DNA of 64,000 nucleotides from Rugalucina vietnamica (Eukaryota; Mollusca; Bivalvia; Lucinida; Lucinidae). Where the stretch lies: NCBI GenBank assembly GCA_964017185.1, contig OZ024871.1:63058866-63122865 (forward strand), in the 5' to 3' direction. The notes under the pieces were generated by a model, which was not told where the DNA came from, made no database searches, and was given only the letters and a program-made list of their open reading frames with translations. The position numbers and the translations under genes were made by a program. Position 1 is the stretch's first letter. The number at the start of each line of letters is the position of its first letter. This document shows, piece after piece, positions 31,488 to 43,080 of this stretch.

Positions 31488-34400
31488 CTGGAAAAAAGAA
31501 ACAATATTTTTAATAAAGTCTTCACAGTCTACATGTAATTTGAAATTTGATTTTGAAATACTAATCCAGTACCTTAATTAATTTTTTAGCCTATAGGGTA
31601 TTTACGCACCCCTTTTTCATTCAATTGCGTATCTGGAATTTTAATTGGGTAAGTTCAATTCTGTTATGCACTCTATTTTCAATCAATTGGGTAAAATGGA
31701 AAACAATTTGGTAAAAATGATGTTCGAGGTGTACTTTCCTTATTTTCTTCTACTTTCGCTTTTGCATAGCATAAAATAAAAGGGAAACAATGATTGGTTG
31801 AGAGAATTAACTAAAATCGCAGTCAACCAACGAAAAAACAGAAAAGAAATGGCTTCCAATTGATTGATTTGCGCATGTCCAATGACATTTTTGTTTAATG
31901 TAGACGGCGTAAGCCGTTGTGCGGCGCACACCGATAAAAACCGGTACGCAATTGATTTTTCCAGAATTGCGTATCGGCGATTTCTTTTGCATTTTCTTAC
32001 GCTACCAGATCGTTATTAATTGCATTTTTTCATATTTTAATTGGGTAATTACGCAAATACGCAGCCTAATTAAGGTACTGCTAATTTAAACCAGCACTAA
32101 CTGATATTAAAACTACAGAAAAGAATAGTTAGACTTTTAAATAATCCGCATCTTTGCTGTACAACTATATGAAATGGCTTTAATGTTTCACACTTCCATC
32201 ATGCAATAAGAGCTGTCGCAGGACAGCGTGCTCGACTGCTTCTGACGTTTGTCAAACATAAGGCCAAACCCAACCAGTAACCCAAAGCATTATGCTCATA
32301 CAATAAGGCAACATCACTGAACCATGAAAGTTAACTATAACTACCTAAGATTTAAAGGTCTCCTTCATATTGTGAAAGAAGTGTGTTCATATACCAACTG
32401 AGTGCCAAGACACAACGGAAAATCACTGAACCGTGAAATAAGGTCACACTGACCTATAAGTATTTCAGGGTCAAAGGTCTAGTGATACTTACTCATAATG
32501 TGAAAGAAATATGATCATATACCCATTCAGTGTTGAGATATAAAGCAAAATCATTGAACCATGAAATTAGGTCATAGTGACCTATAAGTATGTTTGGGTT
32601 AAAGGTATGGTCATACTCATTCAAAATCAGAAAGAAGTATGAAAAAATACCAACTGAGTGTCGAGATATAAGGCTAAATCACTGAACCATGAAATTAGGT
32701 CACAGTGACCCAGGAATGCTTTACGGTCAAAGGTCTTGTCATACGCAAACATATCGTGAAAGAAGTATGTTCATATTCCAATTGAGTGCCGAGATATAAA
32801 GGATAATCATTGAACCGTGAAATTAGGTCATATTGACCTAGGACTACTTTAGGGTCAAAGGTCTTGTCATACGCAAACATAGTGTGAAAGAAGTTTGTTC
32901 ATAAACCACTTGAGTGCCGAGATATAAGGCAAAATCACTGAACCGTGAAATTAGGTCAAAGTGACCTATAAGTATATGAACCTCAACGCGACAAAATGTA
33001 CCTTCGGACATTCTGACATTACTGGTAGAAAGCAGCAAAAATCGGAAAAATGGTGAAATATACGTAATAAAAATAACACTGTATTTGTAATCTTTGAACT
33101 CTGGGCTACAAAATGAATGAGTTTCAAAACATAGTTATTGTCAATTTTTGGAGTTATCTGCCCTTGTTTAAGCACATAATACACACAATTTTCCTATATT
33201 TATCGTTAAACGGTAACCATAGCAACCGCATCATCATAAAAATAGACAAAATAATTACGACAAATTGCCAGTAAGGATGGTATGCTTCTATCTTAACAAT
33301 AGGTTCTGACCAGTGCTTGAACAGTTTTAAGCAAATGCATTGAGTTTTGTAAGCTCTACTAACATAACAGAAATGCATTACGCAACTTTGACGTCATTTT
33401 TCAGGACAATGAGGTTTGTAGGGTTCATGTAGTAAATTGGTCATAACTCACAAATCTGGTCAAATAAAGAGTAACAGACTCTAGAAACATCATACATACA
33501 ACGTAACTTTGTTTTTCGAATGCTTAAAAAATTGTCCGAAGGTACATTTTCTCACGTTGTGGCCCATATTGGGGTCAAAGGTTTGGTCATACTCACTCAT
33601 AATCTGAAAAAAGTATGAAAATATACTAATTGAGTGTCAAGATATAAGGCAAAATCACTGAACCATGAAATAAGGTCACAGTGACCTAGGACTACTTCAG
33701 GGTCAAAGGTCTTGTCATACGCAAACATGATACATTGAAAAAAGTTTGTTCATAAACCATTTGAGTACCGAGGTATAAGGCAAAGTCACTGAACCGTGAA
33801 ATTAGGTCACAGTGACTTATAAGTATATTGGGGTCAAAGGTCTGGTCATACTCACACATAAACTGAAAAAGTATGAAAATATACTAATTGAGTGTCAAGA
33901 TATAAGGCAAAATCACTGAACCATGAAATTAGGTCACAGTGACCTATAAGTATATTGGGGTCAAAGGTCTGGTCATACCCACTCATAATCTGAAAAAAGT
34001 ATGAAAATATACTAATTGAGTGTCAAGATATAAGGCAAAATCACTGAACCGTGAAATTAGGTCACAGTGACCTATCAGTAATCAGTATATTGGGGTCAAA
34101 GGCCTGGTCCAACTCACTCATAATCAGAAAAAAGTATGAAAGTATATTAATTGAGTGTCAAGATATAACTTATTAAGGCAAAATCACTGAACAGTAGGTC
34201 AACCGACCCTTACCGTCATGACACACAAGTCATTGTCACAAAGTCAAAAGATGAATGACGAACCATCTTCCTAAGTTGTTTCTATTAAGAAATGAAAAGA
34301 AAAAAAATTTCAGGGAGTTCTAGATTTTGACCGCTAGCCCCGCCCCCCTGACTCCGACCCAGAGGTCCAATGTCATGGAACCTAAAGTGCATGAAGTATG

Positions 34401-37400
34401 AATGCTTGTCAAGATATGGACTCCTTGTAAAAGTTACGCAGCAGTACATCAGATCTATTTTTTACAGTGTTCTAGTTTTTAACCTCTAGCCCCACCACCA
34501 GGCATGGACCCAGAAATCCGATGTCATGAAATGAAACTCAACCCTACATGATACCTATGGTCCGAGTATGAAAGCCCTCTGATTAAAAGTTTTCAAGATA
34601 TAAACTTCTAGAATACTATATTACAGAAAAGCCATTATTATTAATGGTGTTCTAGATTTTAACCTCTAGCCCCACCCCCTGGCATGGACCCAGGGATCTG
34701 ATGCAATGGAATGAAAGCTGACCCTACAGGGTGTCAATGGCCCAAGTATCAATGCTTTCTGATGAGTGGTTGTCAAGATATGGACTTCTAGAAAACTTAA
34801 ACACAAGAATTGTCATTTTTTAAGGTGTTCTAGATTCTAACCTTCAGCCCCACCCCCTGGCCCGGACCCAGGGGCCCGATGCCATGGAATGAAAGCTAAC
34901 CCTACAGGGTATCTATGGTCCAAGTATGAATGCTTTCTGATGAGTGGTTGTCAAGATATGGACTTCTAGAAAACTGTAACGCAAGTGTGATGCGCACGGG
35001 AACGCGCACGGGAACGGGAACGTGGACGACCGGGGTGACTGCAATAGCTCTATGCACTTCGTGCAGTCGAGCTAAAAACAATAGTTAAACCCATTGAATT
35101 CCATTGTTATAAAAATAATATGGGTATAAACCATACATTTCATACTTTTCAAATTCATCAAAACATCATAAGACTTGTTTTCATTAGAATACCATTTCAT
35201 CAAGACAGTTCTATAGCACTCAAAATGACTTGAGGTTAAAAGCAGGAAAGATATACTTTCAGTGGAAAAGTGTCATTTTTTTCAAGCAAACATTTTCAAT
35301 TTTTCATAGATAAAAAAATCAATATACCATACCTGTTCTTTACCGCCATCTGTTTGTTAAGTGACTCAATGTGTTTCTCTTGGCTGTCCACTTTGTCTAG
35401 TAACATGTTGACGTGTAGGTGGGCCGAGTCTTTGTAGTGCTCTATCATACACTGACGCTTGTCCTGGAGATAAAATTAATTGTTTATTTCAGATACATTC
35501 TTTATTCATTAGTTCAATCGCGATGCAAGAAAACCCGTGTTCAGGAATTCTGACCTGGTCCAACACAAACTGGCCTTTACAGTACCAGAAGAATGTTAGA
35601 AACTTGAAATTTTGGATATAAGTAGAGGAGGAATTATACTATCCATGAAGCGAAAACAAAGACGCTGATCAGCTTCGGAGTTACTGTAAAGCTGATCTGC
35701 GTCTTTGTTTTCACATAGGCAAAAATCTGGTTTTCTCATGATGCCGCTCATTAACATTCAAAACTGGTTGGGCTGCAAGTTCACTTACATGTTGGATTCA
35801 AAGAAGCTAAAGTGAGCAGTTAATTGGAATATATTGTCAAATACCAACTCAAGATGACGTAAACGTTCCATGTTTTCATGAAGTTAGTTTGATGTATTAT
35901 GTTTTATACAATGTCATGTTACATGTACAAGCTGGGTATCGAACCCGCAACCCCCTGATGTAGCTTCATTCTAATGGACCAAAAGCTATATGTACGTATA
36001 AGTAAATGCTGTAGCACAAGAAAGGGATAATTCTAGATAAATAAACATACTATAAGTTATAGCTAGCCTTGTCTTCCCTAAAAAACTTACGATTTTAAGA
36101 AATAACATAAAAATCTCATTAACTTTTCATGTGCTACTATTCACCAGACTCGTCCATCTTTGATCTGTCGGTCAAAATCAAGAACTTTACCGAGATAATG
36201 CAATGACTTACCCTAAAGAGACAACCATAGTTCTTGAAGGAGCAGTTGATGACAGCGTGGGGACAGTCACCGGTTCCCTCATCAATGTGACGCTGGATGT
36301 CCTGGCGACGGATACCAAACACACCACACAGGGTACACCGCACTGGAAACTTGTTACACACCAGAACTTCATGTTTCTGGAAAACAAATTAATGATAAAT
36401 AATTTGTATTTGTAGAAAATAAACTTTGTGCAAAGCCTTAGATCAAAATGGACATCAACCTATAAATTCATTTTCAAATCCTGTTTTCAAGTGGCAGTGT
36501 CAAAATCCTGTTTTCAAGTGGCATAGTCAAAATCTTTTTTTCAAGTGGCATAGTCAAAATTATGTTTTCAAGTGGCATAGTCAAAATCCTGTTTTCAAAT
36601 GGCATTGTCAAAATCCTGTTTTCAAGTGGCATTGTCAAAATCTTGTTTTCTAGGGACAAGTGCAATAATTTGCCTTAAATGCTCACTTAAAGGAACTAAA
36701 GTTTTGATTATTCTATATGAGCCTTGTCACAAGTATTTATGTGAAAACAAAGACGCAGATCAGCTGTGCAGTAACTGTACAACTGAGCGGCGATTTTGTT
36801 TTCACTAAACGGATAGTACAATTCCCCTTCTTCCTAAGTCCAAAATTTCAAGATTCTAGTTATATTCTGTAGCTGTACAGGCCGTTTTGTGTCAGATCTG
36901 GTCAGATATCCCGAAGACCAGTTTTCTCATGTTGCATCTTGTCGCGTTCAAAAGTATCTGACTAGAGAATGCGCTTGGAAATACTCAAAAAAAGTTTTTA
37001 TGACCAAAAGCATGCAGGATGCAGAAATCAAACCTGTTAAATCAAGAATGCTAAATACTCCAAGTTGCTACCAATGGCACTAGTAAAAAATTTCATAAGA
37101 AGGCAAACTTACCATAAGGTCAGCAAAGACGACCTCCTGTTCACAATGTTGGCAAAGTACCAGTCTGTGTTCACAGTTACTTAGGTGCACTGTCAAGCTT
37201 CCCTGAGACAGAGACTCTCGGCAGCCGGTGTTAGGGCAGGTAACTCTTGTGTAATCACAACCTTCAGAGTGGGTCTGGAAAGAAAGAATTTTAAATCCAA
37301 AGATTATGCATGTTATTCAAACAGATTCATGTTTACAATTAGTGACAGCAACAAGAAACAGTTTTTGTTTCAAACAAGCAGTGACCTTAGTTTGCTTTTT

Positions 37401-40400
37401 AGTACATCTGCAATACTTTAAATAAATACATGTATATGAATGAAAAAAGAGACAATAAGCAATGCTTATTAAATACCCCCCGCAGGATAACTGCTTACCA
37501 CAAAAATTATTTTGGCAATAAAATTTCTTCATGCAAATGTCCAATGGATGGGTGTACATCATGAAAGCATGATATCAAATTGTTCCATCAAAGAAGGCCT
37601 TTAACAGTAAAAAAAAAAAAAAAAAAAAAAAAAAATAAGTTCTCATAGCTGTCGTTTTATCAAAAATTATTTTTTCACAATAACAATTCTTCATGCAAAT
37701 GTCCAATGGAAGTACATCATGTAGGCATGATATCAAAGTGTTCCATCAAAAACTGTGGTAGGAGTTGATCGGACCATGAAAGCCCTTACCTGTAAAAAAA
37801 CTAAGAAAAATTGTCTAAGTTCTCATTGCTGTAATTTTAGCAAAAATTATTTTTTCACAATAAAATTTCTTCATGCAAATGTCCAGTGGGTGTACATCAT
37901 GTAGGCATGATATCAAAGTGTTCCATCAAAAACTGTGGTAGGAGTTGATTGGCCCGTGAAAGCCCTTACCTGTATAAAAAGGTAAGAAAATTGCCTAAGT
38001 TCTCATAGCTGTCATTTTGTCAAAAATTATTTTTTCGCAATAACATTTCTTCATGCAAATGTCCAATGGGCCTACATCATTTAGGCATAATATCAAAAAG
38101 TTCCAACAAAAACTGTTGTAGGAGTTGATCGGCCCATAAATGCACTATCTTCACTGTGTACAAAAGCCATCAAGAACTATAAAGGGAAGTAACTCAAAAG
38201 GGACTGGCCCCTAGCCCTTAATTTTTGCATGTACATATCTGCCCCATAGATATACAGATGCCTGCAAAGTTTCATGAAATTCCATCAATGGGTCTTCAAG
38301 ATATTAAAGAAACAAAACGTTACGGACGGACGGACGGACGGACGGATGCACACACGGATGCACGCACGGACGCACGGACGGACGGACAACGTGAAAACAG
38401 TATACCCCCCTTAAAACTTCGTTTTGGCGGGGGGTATAACTACATAGTAATTTGTTGTCGATAGAATATGACTGAGAGGCCAGTCAGTGGTCTTTCATTC
38501 CCATCAGGTAGGAGCCAACACTCGAGGGGTAGTATCAGTACTGTAGTTTAAAGTTTAAACAATATTTATCTTACTTCAATTTCACAGAAAGTGCATGGAA
38601 CACTTATATACCTGTTCTTGACGGTGCCGATGTTGGTGTTATGTGGCCAGAACTATGGTTAGTACTGTAGCCAGTAAATGTGGTTTGCTTCTGTATTAAA
38701 ACAACATGAGGTACATCATGAGGAAACATGCATTAATTAAGCAAAGATGCAGACCTCTGATCAGTGCCTTTGTTCTAGCTTCATGGAGTACAATCCCTCT
38801 TTTTTAAAAACTGACATCTCAAGCACCTAGCCTTCTTCTGTGACTGTACAGGCCATTTTTGTCAGACCTGGTAAGAAAACCTGATGCCCACTATTCTCAC
38901 ATCACAGTTCGTACATGAGTAGAGACGTACCTGTAAATCTCTGAGTTCTCCCCGCCATTCACAGCCCTCAGTTTGGTTGTCACACAGTACAGTTAGAGAC
39001 AGGATCTCACGTCTCACAGCAATGTCAGGGAATAGCTGAAAGAAAATACAAAATATTCTAATATTTACATGCCTATGTCATTTACATGCCTATGTACTTA
39101 GCCAACTGACTGCCCAGCGGGCACATGACGTCATAATGACATCATATCTGACGTCATTCTGACGTCATGTGCCTGCTGGGTGGCTGACATGTGCAAAGGT
39201 GCTTGAAGTTATTACCATAAATCTTTTAAATATGCCCTAAAATAATAGTGTCTACATTGCGATACCATTTTTGCCATATAGACACTCATTTGAGAGGGTC
39301 TGGATGGGGTATAATGATTAAAGAATAATGGCCTAAAAATTTTAATGAGAGTGAATAAAGAGCAAAAAATTTAATGATTAGTGAATAAGTAGGTCCTAAA
39401 GAATAATGAATAAATGAAAAAATTTAATGAATAGCAGAATAATATAATGAATAGTGAATAATAACATTTTAAAGAATAATGAATATGCTAAAATTTGGCT
39501 ATGGAATTGTCTTAGATGGCCTCCCTGACATTCCAGAATTTCATTTTTTTTCTGGGGTCTGGGCGCCCCCAGACCCGATTTAGCTTAAATGTTATATTCA
39601 TATTTCTGAAATCTTTGAATGTTTGGAAAGAAATATGTCTGGAAGCCAAGCATGTAGGGGCTCACTTCATGAATCAATTGAAAAAGAAATGTGTCATTTG
39701 AAGGCCGAGAAAAATAAAATCAAATCATTCTGGATGTTTCCTGAGCCAGATACTATTTCACTGTTTTGTTTGCTTATGTATGTAACGTACAGCCGAGACA
39801 AGCCACAGCAAACCCTGTCGGTGGAAAAGCATGCTCATCCACCAAGGGTGGTTTACTGCTCTATATAGTCAACACTTACTCGATTCACAAAGTTTCGAGT
39901 TTGAAATTTGCATATTTCCAAGGGAGGCTATCCCGTCACATTACTCCCCCCTCCGAGAAGACTCGTCCCGAGTCTTGGCCTGGGGACTACATGGGTAAGG
40001 CAACCCCGGTCCGGCAGTTGCCATTATCCCACCGCTGCCACCAAATGTAACGTACAGCCGAGACAAGCCACAGCAAACCCCGTCGGTGGAAAAGCATGCT
40101 CATCCACCAAGGGTGGTTTACTGCTCTATATAGTCAACACTTACTCGATTCACAAAGTTTCGAGTTTGAAATTTGCATATTTCCAAGGGAGGCTATCCCG
40201 TCACATGTATATGTATTTTCTTTTTATTCTGTTACCCCACTTTGTCCTTATTATATATGTTCCAATCCTATAATGATAATCTTTTCTGTGGACAGTCATC
40301 TCCTTGCTGAGCATAATATGGTGACTTTTGCAATCAGAAACAAGGCAGCACTAAGAATGTTAATGCAAATCTAACTGGCAGTTTATATGGCGCTACATAA

Positions 40401-41857
40401 TTTTTTCCTCGCTCGCTTCGCTCGCTCGGTATTTAAGACATTTATAAAATGTTTTGTACAATCAGGCACAAGCACAAATTCATACATCACATAGTACTCC
40501 TATGCTAACTAGTTTACTAAATAAAAACAACAGCATTTTATTATAACTTTTACCCTTGAAGTTACAATTTTTCTTAAATTAACCGTTGGTATTCATAATT
40601 GAAGAGAAAGATTCAGGGTGAAACTCAGGGCATATACAGTGTACAGTTTGGAGTGGATTATATTCCCAACAGATTAAAAAGAGGATTTGTTAAAAAAATC
40701 AGTTTACTACATGTATTTCGGAAAGTTTCTATGAGGCTTTGTGGTCTAGTAGATAATATATGCTTCTCTCAAGATGTTAATATCAAGGTTGCACTCAGCA
40801 GTCTACAATTTAGTATCATAGAACTAGTCCTTGTGGCTTGAGATAAGGGATGCCTTAGGTGGGGAATACCTATTTGCTTGTAGAAATTAGCTGGGTGAAG
40901 AAGGCTGTGCTATAGTAATTATCATATTTTAATGAATAATCGAGCTAATTTTAATGAATAAGCCAAAATTTTAATGACAGTGAATAAATGGCTAAATTTT
41001 TAGTGATTAGTGAATACCAGGACCCCCCATCCAGACCCTCATTTGAAGCAATATTTTTATGTTTTATGGCTATAACTAACTCAATAACCTGTGACATACG
41101 CAATACCTTTGATGAACACTGAACCATTGTACAAGGTTGAAAACTATGTACATGTATATGAATTGTATGTTTAATAAATCACAATTTAAAATTGCTTTTG
41201 TACATGACACACTTACTGTCTTGAGAAAACCTCTTTTTTGCTACATTTATAGTACAATCTGTTTACGCCCTAAATCATACATTTCAAGGCTCTAGTCAGT
41301 CTTTTGTGTCTGAAGAACACAAGCTTCCTGTTCACTTTGAGTTGTATAAAATGGTTGTATTGATGCTCACCTCATCTTCAATACGAAACCACATATTGTC
41401 GACTGGACATTTTGCAAAGGACCGACCACTGAAAATAAAACAAAATCTGTAAAGAAAAATACTAGCAGTAGTCATTGTAGTGTAAAAGATGTAATTTTAT
41501 AGCAAACTTTTTGGCAATCTCATCAGATATTCACACTATCAGGTCTTTACAATATGCATAAAACTTCCATCTCCATCTTTTGGCAACATTTCTCCGTTGA
41601 TCGATTGAGACATTAACAATTACAACAAATTTTAATGGAGATTTTTGTTCAAAATTTAAAAACAAATTTCGATGTACATGTACTTACTTAACTACTCCTA
41701 GAACACAGCTCTGGCAGAAACGGTGTCCGCATGATGTCTGCATAGCATCTCTCATGGCACCAAGACAAACCGGACACACATATTTCTTGTCAATTTCAGG
41801 ATCAAACAAAGCATCATATCCCTGAACTCTGCTGTCTCTTACAATACTCTCTGCCAT
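30965..41857 (-). CDS. TRAF6: TRAF6-like E3 ubiquitin ligase/adaptor (seven coding exons)
   Basis: Seven GT-AG exons join in frame to 437 residues. The RING finger uses C28, C31, C43, H45, C48, C51, C64 and an aspartate, D67, as last ligand in CPVDN, a TRAF6 trait. TRAF-type zinc fingers span about 85-215, with repeated C-x2-C...H-x3-C spacing. A short coiled coil runs about 230-285 and a MATH/TRAF-C domain 289-434, with FYTGCPGYKVC, SLFVI and DQSDG blocks. TRAF6 acts in the cytoplasm downstream of Toll/IL-1 receptors, building K63-linked ubiquitin chains that activate NF-kB and MAPK signalling. It is shorter than the human protein (522 aa), mainly between the fingers and MATH. The start is placed at 41857 because ttttcag just upstream looks like a splice acceptor, making an upstream 5'UTR exon likely. 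A start at 41869 would add four residues. Orthology to TRAF6 and not another TRAF is probable, not proven. Confidence 0.9.
31570..32078. mobile_element. MITE-like element in TRAF6 intron 6
   Basis: accttaattaattttttagc at 31571 and the inverse gcctaattaaggt at 32065-32077 bound about 500 bases. Inside, both ends carry gtatttacgc/gcaaatacgc and ttttaattgggtaa motifs. No coding content. Confidence 0.55.
32210..35075. mobile_element. satellite-bearing element with two different arrays
   Basis: It begins gagctgtcgcaggacagcgt like the element at 8744. Array 1 (about 32290-34200) has units of about 125-130 bases containing aaatcactgaaccatgaaat, taggtcacagtgacctataa and ggggtcaaaggtctggtcat. Array 2 (about 34310-35000) has four units of about 175 bases with cctctagccccaccccctgg, catggacccagg and tgtcaagatatggacttcta. 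It ends with GC-rich gggaacgcgcacgggaacgg and a hairpin tgcac-ttc-gtgca before gtcgagctaa. The family assignment (pearl/Helitron-like) is inference. Confidence 0.6.
32980..33563. mobile_element. MITE nested in the satellite array
   Basis: acctcaacgcgacaaaatgt followed by accttcggac at 32980 is matched inverted by gtccgaaggtacattttctc then acgttgtggc at 33535-33563. The satellite unit resumes on both sides (agtatat / atattggggtcaaagg), proving later insertion. Confidence 0.75.
35333..35463 (-). CDS. TRAF6: TRAF6-like exon 6 (coiled coil)
   Basis: 131 bases. It encodes DKRQCMIEHYKDSAHLHVNM and a heptad-like LLDKVDSQEKHIESLNKQM. Acceptor ttttatctccag, donor AACAG|gtatgg. The codon for R264 is split with exon 7. 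Confidence 0.87.
35519..35749. mobile_element. MITE copy 3
   Basis: It runs from gcaagaaaacccgtgttcag to ggttttctcatgatgccgct, with core gaagcgaaaacaaagacgct and ctgcgtctttgttttcac. It lies about 55 bases beyond TRAF6 exon 6. Confidence 0.65.
36212..36376 (-). CDS. TRAF6: TRAF6-like exon 5 (zinc fingers)
   Basis: 55 codons, phase 0. C-x4-F-P-V-R-C-x2-C, RHIDEGTGDCPHAVINC and YGCLFR continue the finger array. Acceptor gttttccag, donor TTTAGG|gtaagtc. Confidence 0.9.
36470..36657. repeat. 27-bp minisatellite in TRAF6 intron 4-5 side
   Basis: Seven imperfect units of caaaatcctgttttcaagtg plus gcatagt. The unit is a multiple of three, so a frame stays open on each strand; neither is a gene. Confidence 0.85.
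36714..36938. mobile_element. MITE copy 4
   Basis: It runs from tatgagccttgtcacaag to gaccagttttctcatgttgc. Core gtgaaaacaaagacgcagat and aaacggatagtacaattcc. It lies in the TRAF6 intron between exons 4 and 5. Confidence 0.65.
37113..37274 (-). CDS. TRAF6: TRAF6-like exon 4 (zinc fingers)
   Basis: 54 codons, phase 0. It begins THSEGCDYTRVTCPNTGC and contains HLSNCEHRLVLCQHCEQ, typical TRAF finger spacing. Donor CTTATG|gtaagttt. Confidence 0.9.
37473..38438. mobile_element. satellite element with 'ataccccccgc' inverted ends
   Basis: ataccccccgcaggataa at 37473 and gcggggggtata ending 38438 form inverted termini. Between them are four units of about 165 bases with ttcttcatgcaaatgtccaa, catgatatcaaagtgttcca and ggtaggagttgatcggccc. 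A (GGAC)n stretch (38329-38388) lies near the end. It is wholly inside a TRAF6 intron. Confidence 0.65.
38738..38908. mobile_element. MITE copy 5 (degenerate)
   Basis: Shares gcaaagatgcagacctctga, tggagtacaatccctc and tgtcagacctggtaagaaaa with the other copies. Its right end stops about 20 bases from TRAF6 exon 3. Confidence 0.55.
38931..39035 (-). CDS. TRAF6: TRAF6-like exon 3
   Basis: Acceptor ttttctttcag, donor TTACAG|gtacgtct, 35 codons in phase 0. LFPDIAVRREILSLTVLC leads into the first zinc finger. Confidence 0.87.
39111..39181. promoter_or_regulatory. palindromic cluster of CRE-like sites
   Basis: TGACGTCA occurs at 39126-39133, 39149-39156 and 39160-39167, plus TGACATCA at 39137-39144. 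They sit between inverted ends gcccagcgggcacatgacgt and acgtcatgtgcctgctgggt. The whole unit looks like a tiny foldback repeat lying 75 bases upstream of exon 3 in a TRAF6 intron. Binding by CREB/ATF factors is inference only. Confidence 0.5.
39781..40205 (-). mobile_element. TRIM-like miniature LTR retrotransposon (425 bp)
   Basis: Two 160-bp direct repeats (39781-39940 and 40046-40205) start TGTAACGTACA and end CCCGTCACA. They differ at one base that I can see. The target repeat tgta is at 39777-39780 and 40206-40209. The 105-bp interior, read on the minus strand, begins two bases inside the repeat with TGGTGGCAGCGGTGGGAT. This is complementary to the 3' end (with CCA) of animal tRNA-Leu(UAG/AAG). 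It ends with a purine tract GGAGGGGGGAG near the other repeat. There is no coding capacity. It lies in TRAF6 intron 2. Confidence 0.85.
41222..41335. mobile_element. MITE copy 6 (partial)
   Basis: gagaaaacctcttttttgct, tagtacaatctgtttacg and aaggctctagtcagtcttt are diverged matches to the core of the family. Both ends are lost. Confidence 0.4.
41371..41428 (-). CDS. TRAF6: TRAF6-like exon 2
   Basis: Acceptor ttttattttcag, donor GATGAG|gtgagc. The 58 bases complete the RING with AKCPVDN. Confidence 0.85.
41688..41857 (-). CDS. TRAF6: TRAF6-like exon 1 (RING, start)
   Basis: It encodes residues 1-56 plus two bases, including the first six RING ligands in CPVCL and TSCGHRFCQSC. Donor GTTAA|gtaagt. 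Confidence 0.88.
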
Positions 41858-43080
41858 TTCTGAAAACATCAGGAAAACATGTCCGTGTAGTGTATACCCC
41901 CTTGAACCCCACTTTTATAGCAAAACTGGGGTATACAAGGGTATACCTATTTTTCTTATTTTTGCTCGAAAACATAAATTGTGGGTACTTGTTAGAACCG
42001 CCTCTGTGTATGAAATTGACTGGTAATCACATTTTTTGTGTAACATTCTTGTATAACACCTATCAAAAATCTTATTGATCAACCCTCATTCATTGGAAAA
42101 GGTCCCTCAGGACCTTTACCACAGTGTTTACTTTGAATATGAAGAAAATTTTACCCATATGATCGACTGCTCTCTCTCAATTACGCGTTTTGTCACATAA
42201 AGCGCTTAATAAAAACTAGTGAACCCGTCTATACTGACTAGACAGTTAACCGCAATCAATTAAATTTATCCCCGTCAAAAAGCGGTAAAATCTAGCAAGC
42301 AGTCTCGATCATGGTGACTGCTTATCATAGCGCATCTAGGTTTAGATCGTAGATACCCTGACGAGGGGTACAGAAACTATAGCACTTCTATATGACAGAC
42401 TGACTTTTAGTCCATCACATCGGTCCCATGGGTCTGTTTCTGGTAGTGTGGCTGCAGGTCAAAATTCAGAACACTGTCACAAAATGACTGCACTGCAAAA
42501 TGGTTTTCTACACATCGACATATTGATTGTAATCGTGTTCCCTTTAGTATTGGCTTTGATTCCATAACATCAGAAATTTTGGCCAATGCCTTGAGTGACA
42601 GATATACACACACTGGTCAAGCGTTCATAACAAGAAACGACATTCGTGTATAGGAAATGAAACTGAAACGTATGGGAATCGAAATTAATGACAAACCAGA
42701 GAATCACCAACACTGAAATCTAGAGCAAAAGGAATCTCTTGTAACAAACGGCTGCTGACCTTTTCATTGGTTTCTTTTTAAAGAAGCCAACTTGTTCTAA
42801 ATTTGTTAACCAACCCTCACTTCGAGCAAGGGAGATAATTTGCTCAGAACGCATTTTCAGCACTGAATATTGTTTAATTTCTGCACCAAAAACGTCTTTT
42901 AAGTATTTTGGCCCATACAGAAATGGAGTTTTATGCAGAATACTTCTAACAAATTGCGTTTGCCTGTCTATTAACTAACTACAGAGGTAAAATTTTCAAT
43001 TTTAGGTACAATTTTCTCATGTCTTCAGTTTGTGACCTTTGATTTGCACACGGCCCAACTTGGACACTGATAACACAGCA
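41858..43080. promoter_or_regulatory. head-to-head intergenic region, TRAF6-like / ADH5
   Basis: The two start codons are 1.2 kb apart on opposite strands, so this stretch must hold both 5' ends. ttttcag at 41859-41865 (minus strand) could be the acceptor of a TRAF6 5'UTR exon. No TATA box or CpG-rich core stands out. The minus-strand open frame at 42407-42613 is unrecognised. Confidence 0.45.

Noticed and set aside
32695..33378. Minus-strand frames with repeated TSFTICLRMTRPLT words
   Set aside because: They are readings of the 125-base satellite and of the MITE nested in it.
42407..42613. 68-codon minus-strand frame between TRAF6-like and ADH5
   Set aside because: No motif recognised, no partner exons with matching phase found; could be 5'UTR or chance.
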